This document shows, in pieces, positions 33,643 through 42,838 of a stretch of DNA of 64,000 nucleotides. The first letter of the stretch is position 1; the number at the start of each line of letters is the position of its first letter. Source of the DNA: Caproicibacter sp047777415 (GTDB taxonomy: Bacteria > Bacillota > Clostridia > Oscillospirales > Acutalibacteraceae). The notes below the pieces were generated by a model that was given only the letters and a program-made list of their open reading frames with translations, was not told the DNA's origin and searched no databases. The stretch lies in contig JBKEEO010000001.1 in assembly GCA_047777415.1 (NCBI GenBank), positions 558,001-622,000 on the forward strand. The letters are read 5' to 3'. The position numbers and the translations under genes are program-made.

Positions 33643-35406
33643 ATGACTCAGAATCAATCGGTACTGGAATGGATGGAAAAGATGAAGGAACTCGTCTGTC
33701 CAGACAAGGTAATCTGGATTGACGGAACAGAGGAGCAACTTGAATCATTGAGGGCTGAAGCTTGCAAAACAGGGGAAATGATTAAGCTCAATGAGGAAAA
33801 GCTCCCCGGCTGTTATCTTCACCGCACGGCCATTAATGACGTGGCTCGTGTAGAGGGACGTACGTTTATTTGTTCCCGCAAAGAAGAGGATGCCGGCCCT
33901 ACCAACCACTGGATGGAACCATCAAAAGCCTATGAAATGTTGTACAGCATCGCAAAAAACAGCTACAAAGGACGCACTATGTACGTCATCCCGTATTCCA
34001 TGGGACCAGTGGGCTCACCGTTTTCCAAGATCGGCATCGAGCTGACCGATTCCATTTATGTTGTTTTGAATATGGCTATTATGACCCGTGTTGGCACAGA
34101 AGTCTTAAAGGCTCTCGGCAACAGCACTGACTGGGTCCGCGGTCTGCACTGCAAGTGCGACATTGACGAAGAAAAACGCTATATCTGCCACTTCCCGGAG
34201 GACAACACAATTATCTCCGTTAACTCCGGCTACGGCGGAAACGTTCTGTTGGGCAAAAAGTGCTTTGCACTGCGCATTGCCTCCTACCTTGGCAAAAATG
34301 AAGGCTGGATGGCAGAGCACATGCTGATTCTCGGTATTCAGAACCCGATGGGCGAAATTAAATATGTGGCAGCGGCATTCCCGTCCGCATGCGGCAAAAC
34401 AAACCTCGCCATGCTGATTCCGCCGGAACTCTACCGCAAGAAGGGCTACAAAATCTGGACTGTCGGCGACGATATCGCTTGGATGCGCATTGGTCCGGAC
34501 GGCAGATTGTGGGCCATCAATCCGGAGAATGGGTTCTTTGGCGTAGCACCGGGTACCAATGAAAAATCCAACCCGAATGCGCTCGCTACAACAAAGTCCG
34601 GCACAATTTTCACAAATGTTGTGTATAACAAGGACGACGGAACTGTCTGGTGGGAAGGTTTGGACAACAATCCGCCGAAGAACGGTGTAGACTGGAAAGG
34701 CCGCCCCTGGGATGGGACAACCAGCAAGGAAAAGGGCGCACATCCGAACAGCCGCTTTACCGCACCGGCAAAGAACTGCCCCTGCATCAGCCCCGAATTT
34801 GACAGCGGCCGCGGTGTGCCGATTTCCGCTATTATTTTCGGCGGCCGCCGTGCCCACACAACCCCGCTGGTATATCAATCCAGAGATTGGAACAACGGCG
34901 TGTTTGTAGGCTCCATCATGGCTTCCGAAACAACAGCCGCCGCAACCGGTGCTGTGGGCGTTGTACGCCGTGACCCGATGGCTATGCTGCCGTTCTGTGG
35001 GTATCACATGGGTGACTACTTCAAGCATTGGATTGATATGGGCGCGAGACTCGGCGACAAAGCTCCGAAAATCTTCAACGTCAACTGGTTCCGTCTGGAT
35101 GACGAAGGCCACTTCATTTGGCCGGGCTTTGGTGACAACCTGCGTGTATTGGAGTGGATCATTGACCGCTGCGAAGGCAAAGTGGACGCTGTTGATACTC
35201 CGATTGGATATGTTCCGAAGCCTGAAGACATCAACCTCGATGGCTTGGATTTGACGATTGACACGCTCAAATCAATTTTGGATGTTGATAAGGAAGAGTG
35301 GAAGAAAGAAACAGAAGGAATCGAAGAATTTTACAAGAAATTCGGCGATAAACTCCCGCAGGAACTCAAAGACGAGCTAGCAAAGCTAAAGGCAAAGCTC
35401 GCATAA
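33643..35406 (+). CDS. pckG: Phosphoenolpyruvate carboxykinase (GTP)
   Basis: A 587-residue GTP-type PEPCK that interconverts oxaloacetate and phosphoenolpyruvate with GTP/GDP. Diagnostic blocks are the P-loop FPSACGKTNLAML near residue 250, the metal-binding GDDIAWMRIGPDGRLWAINPE (split by the kinase-2 aspartates), FGGRRAHTTPLVYQ and the guanine-binding region near WPGFGDN. In clostridia such as C. thermocellum this enzyme feeds the malate shunt or fixes CO2 to oxaloacetate. ATG 33643 is six bases after AAAGGAG; the frame's upstream 24 codons include the promoter. Followed by a strong terminator. Confidence 0.97.
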   Translation: MTQNQSVLEWMEKMKELVCPDKVIWIDGTEEQLESLRAEACKTGEMIKLNEEKLPGCYLHRTAINDVARVEGRTFICSRKEEDAGPTNHWMEPSKAYEMLYSIAKNSYKGRTMYVIPYSMGPVGSPFSKIGIELTDSIYVVLNMAIMTRVGTEVLKALGNSTDWVRGLHCKCDIDEEKRYICHFPEDNTIISVNSGYGGNVLLGKKCFALRIASYLGKNEGWMAEHMLILGIQNPMGEIKYVAAAFPSACGKTNLAMLIPPELYRKKGYKIWTVGDDIAWMRIGPDGRLWAINPENGFFGVAPGTNEKSNPNALATTKSGTIFTNVVYNKDDGTVWWEGLDNNPPKNGVDWKGRPWDGTTSKEKGAHPNSRFTAPAKNCPCISPEFDSGRGVPISAIIFGGRRAHTTPLVYQSRDWNNGVFVGSIMASETTAAATGAVGVVRRDPMAMLPFCGYHMGDYFKHWIDMGARLGDKAPKIFNVNWFRLDDEGHFIWPGFGDNLRVLEWIIDRCEGKVDAVDTPIGYVPKPEDINLDGLDLTIDTLKSILDVDKEEWKKETEGIEEFYKKFGDKLPQELKDELAKLKAKLA

Positions 35407-35428
35407 GCTACCACTTTGTTTAACAGGC

Positions 35429-35465
35429 ATCACCGCAAAACAAATGTTTTGCGGTGATGTTTTTT
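35429..35465 (+). terminator. Intrinsic terminator of pckG
   Basis: CATCACCGCAAAAC and GTTTTGCGGTGATG make a perfect 14-bp stem with a short loop, followed by T6. Confidence 0.93.
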
Positions 35466-35521
35466 ATTTCATTATGCTTTGTATAAATAAAAAACGAATA
35501 TGAGAAGCTTAAGATGCATAA

Positions 35522-35566
35522 AACAGCGGGGCAGTACATACTCCTTTGTATGACTGCCCCGCTGTT
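35522..35566 (-). terminator. Hairpin, terminator of htrA; member of a repeated family
   Basis: AACAGCGGGGCAGT and ACTGCCCCGCTGTT pair exactly, with CATAC/GTATG extending the stem. A short T-run follows on minus. Related hairpins occur at 38383-38420 and 43620-43654. Confidence 0.8.
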
Positions 35567-35600
35567 CTGCTGTCTGTCATTTCTATTCAAATACAGTGAA

Positions 35601-36998
35601 TTAGGAACCGGACGCCTGTGACAGTTTCACCGTTGCGGTAAAGGTCTGACCGGTTAAAGCCCTTGAAACGGTCAGGGTGACGGTATCTCCCGGTTTCTTT
35701 GTAGCAATCTCTGCCGTAATCACATTCAGGCTGGTCACATCTTTTCCGTCTATCTTTGTAATGACGTCTCCCTTTTGAATACCCGCGTTGGTTACTTCCG
35801 AGTTGGAGATAGACGAAATATACATACCGACCGGAAGACCATAGAACCGTGAAGTCATACTGTCAATAAACTGCCCGGTAACACCGAGTACCGCACGGTC
35901 CTTCACATAGCCATATTCCTTTAAGTCGCTGATAATCGGCTGTGCTTCGTCTATCGGAATAGCAAATCCCAGTCCTTCATACCCGGTTGCAACAATTTTT
36001 GAGGAGTTGATTCCGATGACCTGACCTTTCATATTGACCAGCGCTCCGCCGGAGTTGCCCGGGTTGATCGCCGCGTCGGTCTGAATGCACTTCATGGTAT
36101 ATCCGGTTTCAGAATTCGTAATTTCACGATTTAAAGCTGAAATATAACCGACGGTTACAGTGGAATTAAACTCCAAACCTCCCGGATTGCCGACTGCCAT
36201 TACTTGGTCTGCAACCTGCAACTCGCTGCTGGAACCGAATTCCGCGGCCGTCAATCCTGTAGCATCAATTTTGATAACCGCTAAGTCCGTAACACTGTCG
36301 CTTCCAATCAGTGTGGCTTGATAGGTTGTGCCATCGTACAAAACCACTTTCAGAGAGGATGCTCCGTCCACTACATGCGCATTCGTGATAATATAGCCAT
36401 CACTGGTTGCGATGATTCCGCTGCCTTCGCTTGCGGGAGAAACCTCACTGTCGGAACCAAACCCGCCTACGGTAAAAGCCGCGTTTTGGTTAATTTGATA
36501 ATTCTGAATACACACAACCGATGGAATGACTTTACTTGCAACCTCTTCCAAAGTCAATTCACCGGTTGTTCCCGTGTTGGTTACGCTCACGTTGCCGGTG
36601 CTGCTGTCGCTTTTTACAATGGTGAATGCCGGCGGAGTGCTGTCGGAGCCTAGCTGTATGGTTCCGTTTTTAATGAGGTAGGCAAAGCCTGCTACGGAAC
36701 TCGCGGATACAACCAGGCAGGCTGTCAATCCGGCAATCACCTTCCTTACAGTATGCTTTTTCTTGGGAGTTGTTTCCACGGCATGAACGTTGGCGGTGTA
36801 CGTCTGCCGATGTGTATAGCCATCCTGCGGAGTCGGCGTACCCGGAGCTCGGTAGGTGTGGTAACAGTCCCCATGCCATACGGTCTGGGCCGGCCGTTCC
36901 GAAGAATCCCTCCAGTCACTATGATAATCCGCATTATAATTTTTATTGACGGAAATATCGGAATCGTCATCATGCTTTCTTCTGAACGGATTCCTCAT
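35601..36998 (-). CDS. HtrA/DegP-family membrane-anchored serine protease
   Basis: A 465-residue quality-control protease. An N-terminal cytoplasmic region of ~85 polar residues, rich in Asp, Tyr, His and Arg, precedes a single membrane helix (VIAGLTACLVVSASSVAGFA). The trypsin-like domain has all three catalytic residues: His in TNAHVV, Asp in TDLAVIKI and Ser in NPGNSGGALV. A single PDZ domain (~360-450) follows. The start ATG 36998 is nine bases after AAAGGA; TTG 37007 directly abuts the ribosome site. The promoter side abuts an IS30-family insertion, which could affect expression. Confidence 0.94.
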   Translation of the reverse strand: MRNPFRRKHDDDSDISVNKNYNADYHSDWRDSSERPAQTVWHGDCYHTYRAPGTPTPQDGYTHRQTYTANVHAVETTPKKKHTVRKVIAGLTACLVVSASSVAGFAYLIKNGTIQLGSDSTPPAFTIVKSDSSTGNVSVTNTGTTGELTLEEVASKVIPSVVCIQNYQINQNAAFTVGGFGSDSEVSPASEGSGIIATSDGYIITNAHVVDGASSLKVVLYDGTTYQATLIGSDSVTDLAVIKIDATGLTAAEFGSSSELQVADQVMAVGNPGGLEFNSTVTVGYISALNREITNSETGYTMKCIQTDAAINPGNSGGALVNMKGQVIGINSSKIVATGYEGLGFAIPIDEAQPIISDLKEYGYVKDRAVLGVTGQFIDSMTSRFYGLPVGMYISSISNSEVTNAGIQKGDVITKIDGKDVTSLNVITAEIATKKPGDTVTLTVSRALTGQTFTATVKLSQASGS

Positions 36999-37115
36999 GG
37001 CAATCAATCCTTTCTCAATGGTTTAGCATTATTATGACGGATGACTATGAAGAAGTTGTGATAACTAAATGATATTTTTATGAATAAAAAAATAATTATA
37101 CTTAAATTGCAATAA

Positions 37116-38293
37116 CAAATTGAACACTTTCACTGGATAAAGTTATCTACGGGTTTAAAGTATAAATTCTGTCCAGTTGAGCATCAAACAGTTCCTCAGG
37201 GGTCTGATAACCTAATCGTTTCCTAGGCGTGGCGTTTATCTCGTCTGCAAACATTAAGATTTGTTCGGCGGTAAAGCCATTGATGGAGCGACCCTTTGGG
37301 ATATATTTTCGTAGTATGCGATTGGTCCTCTCATTTACAGGTCGTTCCCAAGCAGAATAGGGATGAGCAAAGTAGATTGCCGTGCCTAGTTCTTCAAAGG
37401 CTGAAAATGCCGCAAACTCACTGCCGTTATCTGTGGTAATACTGCGAAACACCTGCGAAAATTTCTCGCCATACTGTTCCTTTAGCTGTTCCATGGCACT
37501 GGCAACACCGGTGGTTGTTTTGCCGTCAATTCGAATTGAAAGATAATATCCTGTCAGGCGCTCTACAATGGTAAATACAACTGCCTCACCGCTTCTTTTT
37601 CGGCCCAGTACCGTATCAGATTCCCAGTGTCCAAATGTGTTTCGCTCTGCTGCCTCAGGTGGCCGCCAATCAATGGATTTCCCATTGATACGCTTAGAAA
37701 GCCGTGGTTTTCTGCGAGAATGCCTATTTAATACCTCAGGAAGTTCAAATAGCGTGAGCGGTAATTCCCCTTTCCACAGCATATGATATAGAGTTTTTGT
37801 ACATGGGATTTCCTTGGCTGGAAAACGATGTTCGCTTCGGGCCCGCCCTACGCACTCATCAAAAGACCAATTATGCTTACGAACCTTTTTAACCATCCAA
37901 CGGATGAAGTCGGAGTTCCTGGATACCGTTCTAGGGCGATGGCAACGACTGCGATTCGCTTTGTAGACTGCAGCTCCACGTTTGGCTGAGTAGCCGGGTT
38001 TGCGACCTCGGCCGGAGTATTCCGGTGTGCCACGTCGTAGTTCATAGCCCACGGTAGAGGGGCTGCAATTGATTGCGCGAGCAATCTTTCGATTGCTAAA
38101 TCCCATCTTCTTTAACTGTTGGATTGCGCCACGCTCTTCTGCTTTAAGATGCTGTCCCCTCTTGCGTTCTTCGATCTTTATGATAGAATGGTTCTTGTCC
38201 ATAGCGTTCAGGCCTTTCTGTCAAGATTGAGAGTGGTAACTTTATCCTAACAGATCCCTAAGCGCTATGGAATCTTTTTATATGTTCAATTTG
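37116..38293 (-). mobile_element. IS30-family insertion sequence
   Basis: An element of about 1.18 kb with one transposase gene. Outer ends CAAATTGAACA (37116-37126) and TGTTCAATTTG (38283-38293) are exact inverted copies of 11 bp. A further inner inverted match is GGATAAAGTTA near 37135 and its complement near 38240. No clear target duplication could be read, so the precise ends are provisional. It lies between htrA and the purine permease gene, in the upstream region of htrA. Confidence 0.8.
37147..38202 (-). CDS. IS30-family transposase
   Basis: A 351-residue DDE transposase. The N-terminus carries two helix-turn-helix motifs (LKAEERGAIQQLKKMGFSNR and KIARAINCSPSTVGYELRRG). The catalytic residues are in HWESDTVLG, ITTDNGSEFA and YSAWERPVNERTNRILR, the last being the IS30 hallmark. 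The frame is complete, so the element may be functional. Confidence 0.96.
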   Translation of the reverse strand: MDKNHSIIKIEERKRGQHLKAEERGAIQQLKKMGFSNRKIARAINCSPSTVGYELRRGTPEYSGRGRKPGYSAKRGAAVYKANRSRCHRPRTVSRNSDFIRWMVKKVRKHNWSFDECVGRARSEHRFPAKEIPCTKTLYHMLWKGELPLTLFELPEVLNRHSRRKPRLSKRINGKSIDWRPPEAAERNTFGHWESDTVLGRKRSGEAVVFTIVERLTGYYLSIRIDGKTTTGVASAMEQLKEQYGEKFSQVFRSITTDNGSEFAAFSAFEELGTAIYFAHPYSAWERPVNERTNRILRKYIPKGRSINGFTAEQILMFADEINATPRKRLGYQTPEELFDAQLDRIYTLNP

Positions 38294-38382
38294 ATTTTAC
38301 AATCTACCAAAAATAATTATATGTGAAATCGTATGTATCCAATGCCATACGAAACCATTTCTCCTTACTCCCATGACAAAAA

Positions 38383-38420
38383 TCGGGACAGTCAATACCT
38401 CTTGGTAATGACTGCCCCGA
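38383..38420 (-). terminator. Intrinsic terminator of the purine permease gene
   Basis: TCGGGACAGTCAATACC pairs with GGTAATGACTGCCCCGA (two mismatches) around TCTT; on minus it is followed by T5. Same hairpin family as 35522-35566 and 43620-43654. Confidence 0.85.
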
Positions 38421-38486
38421 CTCCTTTTAAAATCTCATTTCATAAAACCTTCAAGCTGCGTAAATCAGCCACACTGAAAAATGGAA

Positions 38487-39866
38487 TTAGAAATGGATGT
38501 ATTGCAAAATATAGCGAACAATAAACAGTACCGCGATGGTGTACATGATTGGGCTGACTTCTTTTGACTTGCCGCGCACCAATTTGATGAAGCAATAGCT
38601 GATGCAGCCGAACGCAATTCCCTCGGAAATACTGTAAGCAAACGGCATCATGGCAATGGTTAGGAAGCAGGGAATAGCCGTTTCCATATCATCCCAATCC
38701 ACATCCTTGACACCGCCAATCATCATAACGCCGACAATCAGCAGTACCGGATAAGTTGCAGAACCCGGAATAAACCCGAGGAACGGTGCAAGGAAAATGG
38801 CAAGGATGAAGCAAATGCCGGTTGTAACGCTTGTAAGGCCTGTTTTGCCGCCTTCGGAAACACCCGCGCTGGATTCCACATAAGTTGTCACCGTGGAGGT
38901 TCCGAACACAGCACCGATTGAAGTTGCAATTGCATCGGCCATCAATGCCCTTGTTGCATTCGGCAGTATTCCTTCCGGTGTGAGGAATCCCGCTTTTCCT
39001 GCTGTTCCGTACAATGTTCCAACCGTGTCAAACATATCGACCATGGTCAGGGAAATGAGAACAGCAATCAGCGAAAAGACCGCTACGCCAAGGCCTTCAT
39101 TGGTACGGAGCAATTCCGGGAATCCATTGAGGAACTGACCAAAAGTAGGTGCCAATGAACCGCTTGTGGAGAGTCCTTTGGCAATGCCAACATCCATGCC
39201 AAATCCAAACTGCATAATTGCACCCACAATGCTTGTAGCAATGATGCTGATAAACAGACCGCCTTTTACACCGTACACAACAAGCAGCACCGTAATAAGA
39301 ATCCCGATAATAGCAAGTGCAGTTGTCGGGGCGGTAAAGTTTCCAAGCGTAATAATCGTTGCTTCACTCGAAACAACAAGTCCCGCCCCTTTTAGAGCAA
39401 CAATCGCAATAAACAGCCCGATGCCGCCGCTGATTGCCTTTTTAATGGAAAGAGGAATAGCGTCAACAATCTTTTCCCGAATTCCACCGGCGGAAAGCAC
39501 AATGAAAATAACGCCTGAAATAAATACAGCGGCCAATCCAGCCTGCCAAGAATAGCCGTAAGAGCCGCAGATTGTATAAGCAAAAAATGCGTTCAGACCC
39601 ATACCGGGAGCCAGCGCCAGCGGATAGTTTGCCAAAAGACCGCTTATCAAAGTACCAATTGCCGAGGCAATACAGGTGGCCAACATAACCGCACCCTTGT
39701 CCATGCCTGCGTCACCAAGAATTGCCGGATTGACAAAAATGATGTACGCCATGGTGAAGAATGTGGTAAGTCCCGCGATAACCTCCGTGCGGACATCCGT
39801 TTTGTTTCCTTTCAGGTTGAAAAAATCACCCTTGGGATGGATGACCGACGATGTACTGTCTGCCAT
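38487..39866 (-). CDS. NCS2-family purine permease (AzgA/PbuG type)
   Basis: A 459-residue, 12-14 helix transporter of the AzgA-like branch of the nucleobase:cation symporter-2 family, importing hypoxanthine, guanine or adenine. Typical blocks are TEVIAGLTTFFTMAYIIFVN, the loop ALAPGMGLNAFFAYTI, and SMVDMFDTVGTLYGTAGKAG-like sequence (read here LTMVDMFDTVGTLYGTAGKA). GGAGG lies eight bases before ATG 39866, so the upstream ATG 39881, which overlaps the ribosome site, is not used. A promoter and a short structured leader precede it; no purine riboswitch was found. Confidence 0.93.
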   Translation of the reverse strand: MADSTSSVIHPKGDFFNLKGNKTDVRTEVIAGLTTFFTMAYIIFVNPAILGDAGMDKGAVMLATCIASAIGTLISGLLANYPLALAPGMGLNAFFAYTICGSYGYSWQAGLAAVFISGVIFIVLSAGGIREKIVDAIPLSIKKAISGGIGLFIAIVALKGAGLVVSSEATIITLGNFTAPTTALAIIGILITVLLVVYGVKGGLFISIIATSIVGAIMQFGFGMDVGIAKGLSTSGSLAPTFGQFLNGFPELLRTNEGLGVAVFSLIAVLISLTMVDMFDTVGTLYGTAGKAGFLTPEGILPNATRALMADAIATSIGAVFGTSTVTTYVESSAGVSEGGKTGLTSVTTGICFILAIFLAPFLGFIPGSATYPVLLIVGVMMIGGVKDVDWDDMETAIPCFLTIAMMPFAYSISEGIAFGCISYCFIKLVRGKSKEVSPIMYTIAVLFIVRYILQYIHF

Positions 39867-39928
39867 ATTCGATTCCTCCATAAATTAATATTGCCCGACA
39901 TAGAAGACGAGCCCCACTCAACAGATTA

Positions 39929-39957
39929 AGTATACCGATTTATCCTTCTTTAAGCAA
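39929..39957 (-). promoter_or_regulatory. Promoter for the purine permease gene
   Basis: On minus: TTGCTT (39957-39952), 17 bp, TATACT (39934-39929). The ~55-nt leader can form a short hairpin (GGCTCGTC with GTCGGGC). Bases 39960-40120 are AT-rich with no recognised feature. Confidence 0.7.
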
Positions 39958-40122
39958 TGTGCCCTTTACACAAACTTTTCAATTTTGAAACAATTTATTC
40001 ATACTTTTTATAAAATACTTAGCGTTTTGTGGCGAAATCTTCGATTTTGAATTGGAATTGAATCCGACTTTCATAAAATACAAATACTAAATATTTTTGT
40101 CATCTCTAGAAAGCAGAAATGC

Positions 40123-40171
40123 TTGACAATATTTTGATATCCATGTATAATTCGTATAATTTGATGTCAAA
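40123..40171 (+). promoter_or_regulatory. Consensus promoter and palindrome for the marR operon
   Basis: TTGACA (40123-40128), exactly 17 bp, TATAAT (40146-40151): a perfect sigma-A consensus. Just downstream TTTGATGTCAAA (40160-40171) is a near-palindrome with 5-bp arms at the expected start site, a candidate operator for the MarR protein encoded next. Confidence 0.85.
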
Positions 40172-40212
40172 GTAATTTATGTAAAACAAAACTGTAAAGG
40201 ACAAAACCGTAT

Positions 40213-40647
40213 ATGGATAATACCGCAAATTTGATTGCAAAATTAAACTTTAAAATGCAGCAATTTATCATCAAACGTTTAGATGATCAAGGGATTAGAG
40301 GAATTGTCCCTTCTCACGGAGGCATTTTGCTTTCTCTTCTTCAATATCAGAGTTTAACGATGAATGAACTTGCTAAAAAAATCAGCAAAGACCCCTCAAC
40401 GGTAACTTGTTTGGTTAAAAAACTGACCGCTTTGGGATACACTAAAATCACCAAAGATATGTTTGACAAGCGGGCCAACCGAGTTTCTTTAACAGACAAA
40501 GGTCTGGAGCTTGTCGATGTTATCAAGCAAGTGTCCGAAAAACTGTACCAAAGGCAGTATTTGGGGTTTTCAGAAGATGAAATTGCTGCATTTCGAGCCC
40601 TTGTAGAAAAAATGACCGCAAATTTTGAGCAGGATGTGACTGAATGA
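40213..40647 (+). CDS. MarR-family transcriptional regulator
   Basis: A 144-residue winged-helix regulator. The DNA-binding core is LLSLLQYQSLTMNELAKKIS followed by the recognition helix DPSTVTCLVKKLTALGYTKI and the wing DMFDKRANRVSLTDKG. N- and C-terminal helices would form the dimer interface. Such proteins usually repress their own operon and release DNA on binding a small ligand or oxidation; it has no conserved Cys, so ligand binding is more likely. Stop and the next start overlap as ATGA, so it is the first gene of a five-gene operon. Confidence 0.93.
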   Translation: MDNTANLIAKLNFKMQQFIIKRLDDQGIRGIVPSHGGILLSLLQYQSLTMNELAKKISKDPSTVTCLVKKLTALGYTKITKDMFDKRANRVSLTDKGLELVDVIKQVSEKLYQRQYLGFSEDEIAAFRALVEKMTANFEQDVTE

Positions 40648-41240
40648 AAGAACTTCAATTTTTGAGAAAAATAAAATCAGTTGCTTTTGCAACCGTAGAA
40701 AACGGACTGCCCCGCGTACGAATTGCTGATGTGATGCTGATTGAAAACGACAAAATTTATTTTACCACCGCAAGGGGAAAATCGTTTTATCGGCAGCTGA
40801 CTCAAAACAAATATGCCGCCCTTACCGGAATGGACGAAACCTATAAAGCCATCCGTGTCAGCGGGCCTGTGGAACTTGTGGACAGGGAATATGTGGACAA
40901 AATATTCGAAGCAAACCCCATGATGAACGACCTGTATGCGGGAGAAAAGCGGGATATTTTAGACGCGTTTTGCATGTATCGGGGAAAAGGGGAAATCTTT
41001 GATCTATCCGTTACACCGCCTGTTCGGGAGCGGTTCGCGTTTGGCGGGGAGCAAATTGTGCCGCTCGGATACCACATTACAGACCGCTGTGTCGCCTGCG
41101 GTGTTTGCAAAGAAAGCTGCCCCGAACACGCCATTTCGGAGGGCGAAATTTATAAAATCAATCCGTCCATCTGTTTGGAATGCGGGCGCTGTTATGAAGT
41201 TTGCCCCCATGATGCAATAGAAACCCAAAAATTATTTTAA
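40644..41240 (+). CDS. Pyridoxamine-5'-phosphate-oxidase-like flavoprotein fused to 2[4Fe-4S] ferredoxin
   Basis: A 198-residue two-domain redox protein. Residues 1-125 form a split-barrel flavin-binding domain of the pyridoxamine phosphate oxidase type (SVAFATVENGLPRVRIADVM, KIYFTTARGKSFYRQL). Residues ~140-195 carry two [4Fe-4S] motifs, CVACGVCKESCPEHAI and CLECGRCYEVCPHDAI. It could pass electrons from ferredoxin to a flavin-bound substrate. Placed between a MarR regulator and an amino acid importer, it may act on the imported compound; the reaction is unknown. Confidence 0.88.
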   Translation: MKELQFLRKIKSVAFATVENGLPRVRIADVMLIENDKIYFTTARGKSFYRQLTQNKYAALTGMDETYKAIRVSGPVELVDREYVDKIFEANPMMNDLYAGEKRDILDAFCMYRGKGEIFDLSVTPPVRERFAFGGEQIVPLGYHITDRCVACGVCKESCPEHAISEGEIYKINPSICLECGRCYEVCPHDAIETQKLF

Positions 41241-41251
41241 GAGGTGTAAAA

Positions 41252-42052
41252 ATGAAAAAATTAGGCGTATTAGCTTTGTCCATACTTATGATTCTTTCCG
41301 TGTTTGCAGGCTGCGTCGGCAAGGCACAGGAAGAAAACCCACTGGTCGTTGGCATGGAACTTGCCTATCCCCCATTTGAAACGAAGGACAATGACGGCAA
41401 TCCCGCCGGAATTAGCGTGGATTTGGCAAAGGCGTTGGGAAAATACCTAGACAGGCCGGTACAAATTGAGAACACCGCATGGGACGGCCTGATTCCTTCT
41501 CTTCAAACCGGAAAAGTCGATGTTGTCATTTCTTCCATGACCATCACCGATGAACGCAGCAAAGTAGTGGATTTTTCCGTTCCTTATGCGCACGCGTACC
41601 TTGCGCTGCTCACCAATCAGGATTCCAACATCAACAGTGTGGAAGATTTAAACCAAAGTGATAAAACAATCGCTGTGAAAAAGGGAACAACGGGGTATAT
41701 CTACGCAACAACCAACCTTACAAATGCCAAAATCAATGCCTTTTCTTCCGAAAATGCCTGCGTCACTGAGGTCACCCAGGGCAAGGCAGATGCTTTCATT
41801 TATGACGAACTCACCATTTACCGCCAGAACCAGAACAATCCGGATACCACAAAAGCAGTGATGATTCCGAATCAAGAGGGCGAAAGCTGGGGCATGGGAG
41901 TGAATAAGGGCAACACCGAACTGCTTACAAAAATCAATGAGTTTATAACAGAATATAAAGAAAACGGTGGATTTGACGAACTGACGGAAAAATATCTTTC
42001 CGAGGAAAAGCAGACTTTCGACGAACTCGGTTTTCCGTGGTTCTTTGATTAA
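41252..42052 (+). CDS. Polar amino acid ABC transporter, substrate-binding lipoprotein
   Basis: A 266-residue extracellular binding protein. The signal peptide ends in a lipobox-like FAGC with the lipidated Cys at residue 21. The mature part is a family 3 solute-binding protein: VVGMELAYPPFETKDNDGNP, GISVDLAKALGK, WDGLIPSLQTGKVDVVISSM and TDERSKVVDFSVPY. Ligands of this family are polar amino acids such as cystine, glutamine or arginine; the true ligand is not evident. The permease and ATPase follow at once. Confidence 0.94.
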   Translation: MKKLGVLALSILMILSVFAGCVGKAQEENPLVVGMELAYPPFETKDNDGNPAGISVDLAKALGKYLDRPVQIENTAWDGLIPSLQTGKVDVVISSMTITDERSKVVDFSVPYAHAYLALLTNQDSNINSVEDLNQSDKTIAVKKGTTGYIYATTNLTNAKINAFSSENACVTEVTQGKADAFIYDELTIYRQNQNNPDTTKAVMIPNQEGESWGMGVNKGNTELLTKINEFITEYKENGGFDELTEKYLSEEKQTFDELGFPWFFD

Positions 42053-42061
42053 GGTGTCCCT

Positions 42062-42838
42062 ATGGAGAGAAAAGAAGGAAAAAAACTCGGTGCGGCGCAT
42101 AAGCTTTTCAGCGCCGCACTGGTGGCCGGTATCCTGATTGGATTTACTCGGTTTTCCGTTGGCCTTGTGGGGATACAGCTTGACTTTTCCACGTTACTGC
42201 AATACAAGCTACGGTTCTGGCAGGGCTTTGTCATGACGATAAAAATTTCCTCAGCAAGTCTTATGATTAGTCTTCTCATCGGATTGATTACCGCATTTCT
42301 GCAAAGGTCGAAAGTTTTGGTTGTCAGCTATCTGTGTAAAACCTATGTGCAAATCATCCGAGGCACACCGCTGTTGGTACAGATCTATTTTTTTTATTAC
42401 ATCATCGGCACCGCATGGGGAATCAACAACCGTTTCCTCGCCGGTGTTCTGATCCTTTCCCTGTTTGAAGGTGCCTATATCTCCGAAATCATCCGAGGAG
42501 GCTTCGAAAGCATCGATGCACAAAACTACGAAATCGCTAAGGCAGTTGGATTAACACCGGCTCAAACCTTTCAGTTGGTCACCCTGCCGCTTCTGCTTTC
42601 CAGAATTTTGCCCGCGCTTGCGGGGCAATTTGCATCCATTATTAAAGATTCCTCCCTCCTTTCCGTCATTGCTTTAATTGAGCTAACACAAACCACCCAG
42701 GAAATTTCGGCGGATAACTTCAGAATGTTTGAAAATTACATTTTGGTCGGCCTGCTTTACTTTATTCTGACATTCGCGGTTTCCCTGTTTTCCAAAAGGC
42801 TTGAAAAGAGGTACAGCCATGGATCTAGAACTCATTAA
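42062..42838 (+). CDS. Polar amino acid ABC transporter, permease
   Basis: A 258-residue HisM/GlnP-type permease. The first ~50 residues contain an extra N-terminal helix and a predicted extracytoplasmic stretch; the core has five helices with the family N-terminal segment FVMTIKISSASLMISLLIGL and RGTPLLVQIYFFYY, and the coupling (EAA) loop EIAKAVGLTPAQTFQLVTLP that contacts the ATPase. It would form a homodimer. The last 20 bases overlap the ATPase gene. Confidence 0.94.
   Translation: MERKEGKKLGAAHKLFSAALVAGILIGFTRFSVGLVGIQLDFSTLLQYKLRFWQGFVMTIKISSASLMISLLIGLITAFLQRSKVLVVSYLCKTYVQIIRGTPLLVQIYFFYYIIGTAWGINNRFLAGVLILSLFEGAYISEIIRGGFESIDAQNYEIAKAVGLTPAQTFQLVTLPLLLSRILPALAGQFASIIKDSSLLSVIALIELTQTTQEISADNFRMFENYILVGLLYFILTFAVSLFSKRLEKRYSHGSRTH

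Noticed and set aside
34105..35112. 335-codon open frame antisense to pckG
   Set aside because: Shadow of the PEP carboxykinase gene, whose motifs are intact on plus.
39870..40120. Purine riboswitch ahead of the NCS2 permease
   Set aside because: The conserved three-way junction bases are not present on minus.
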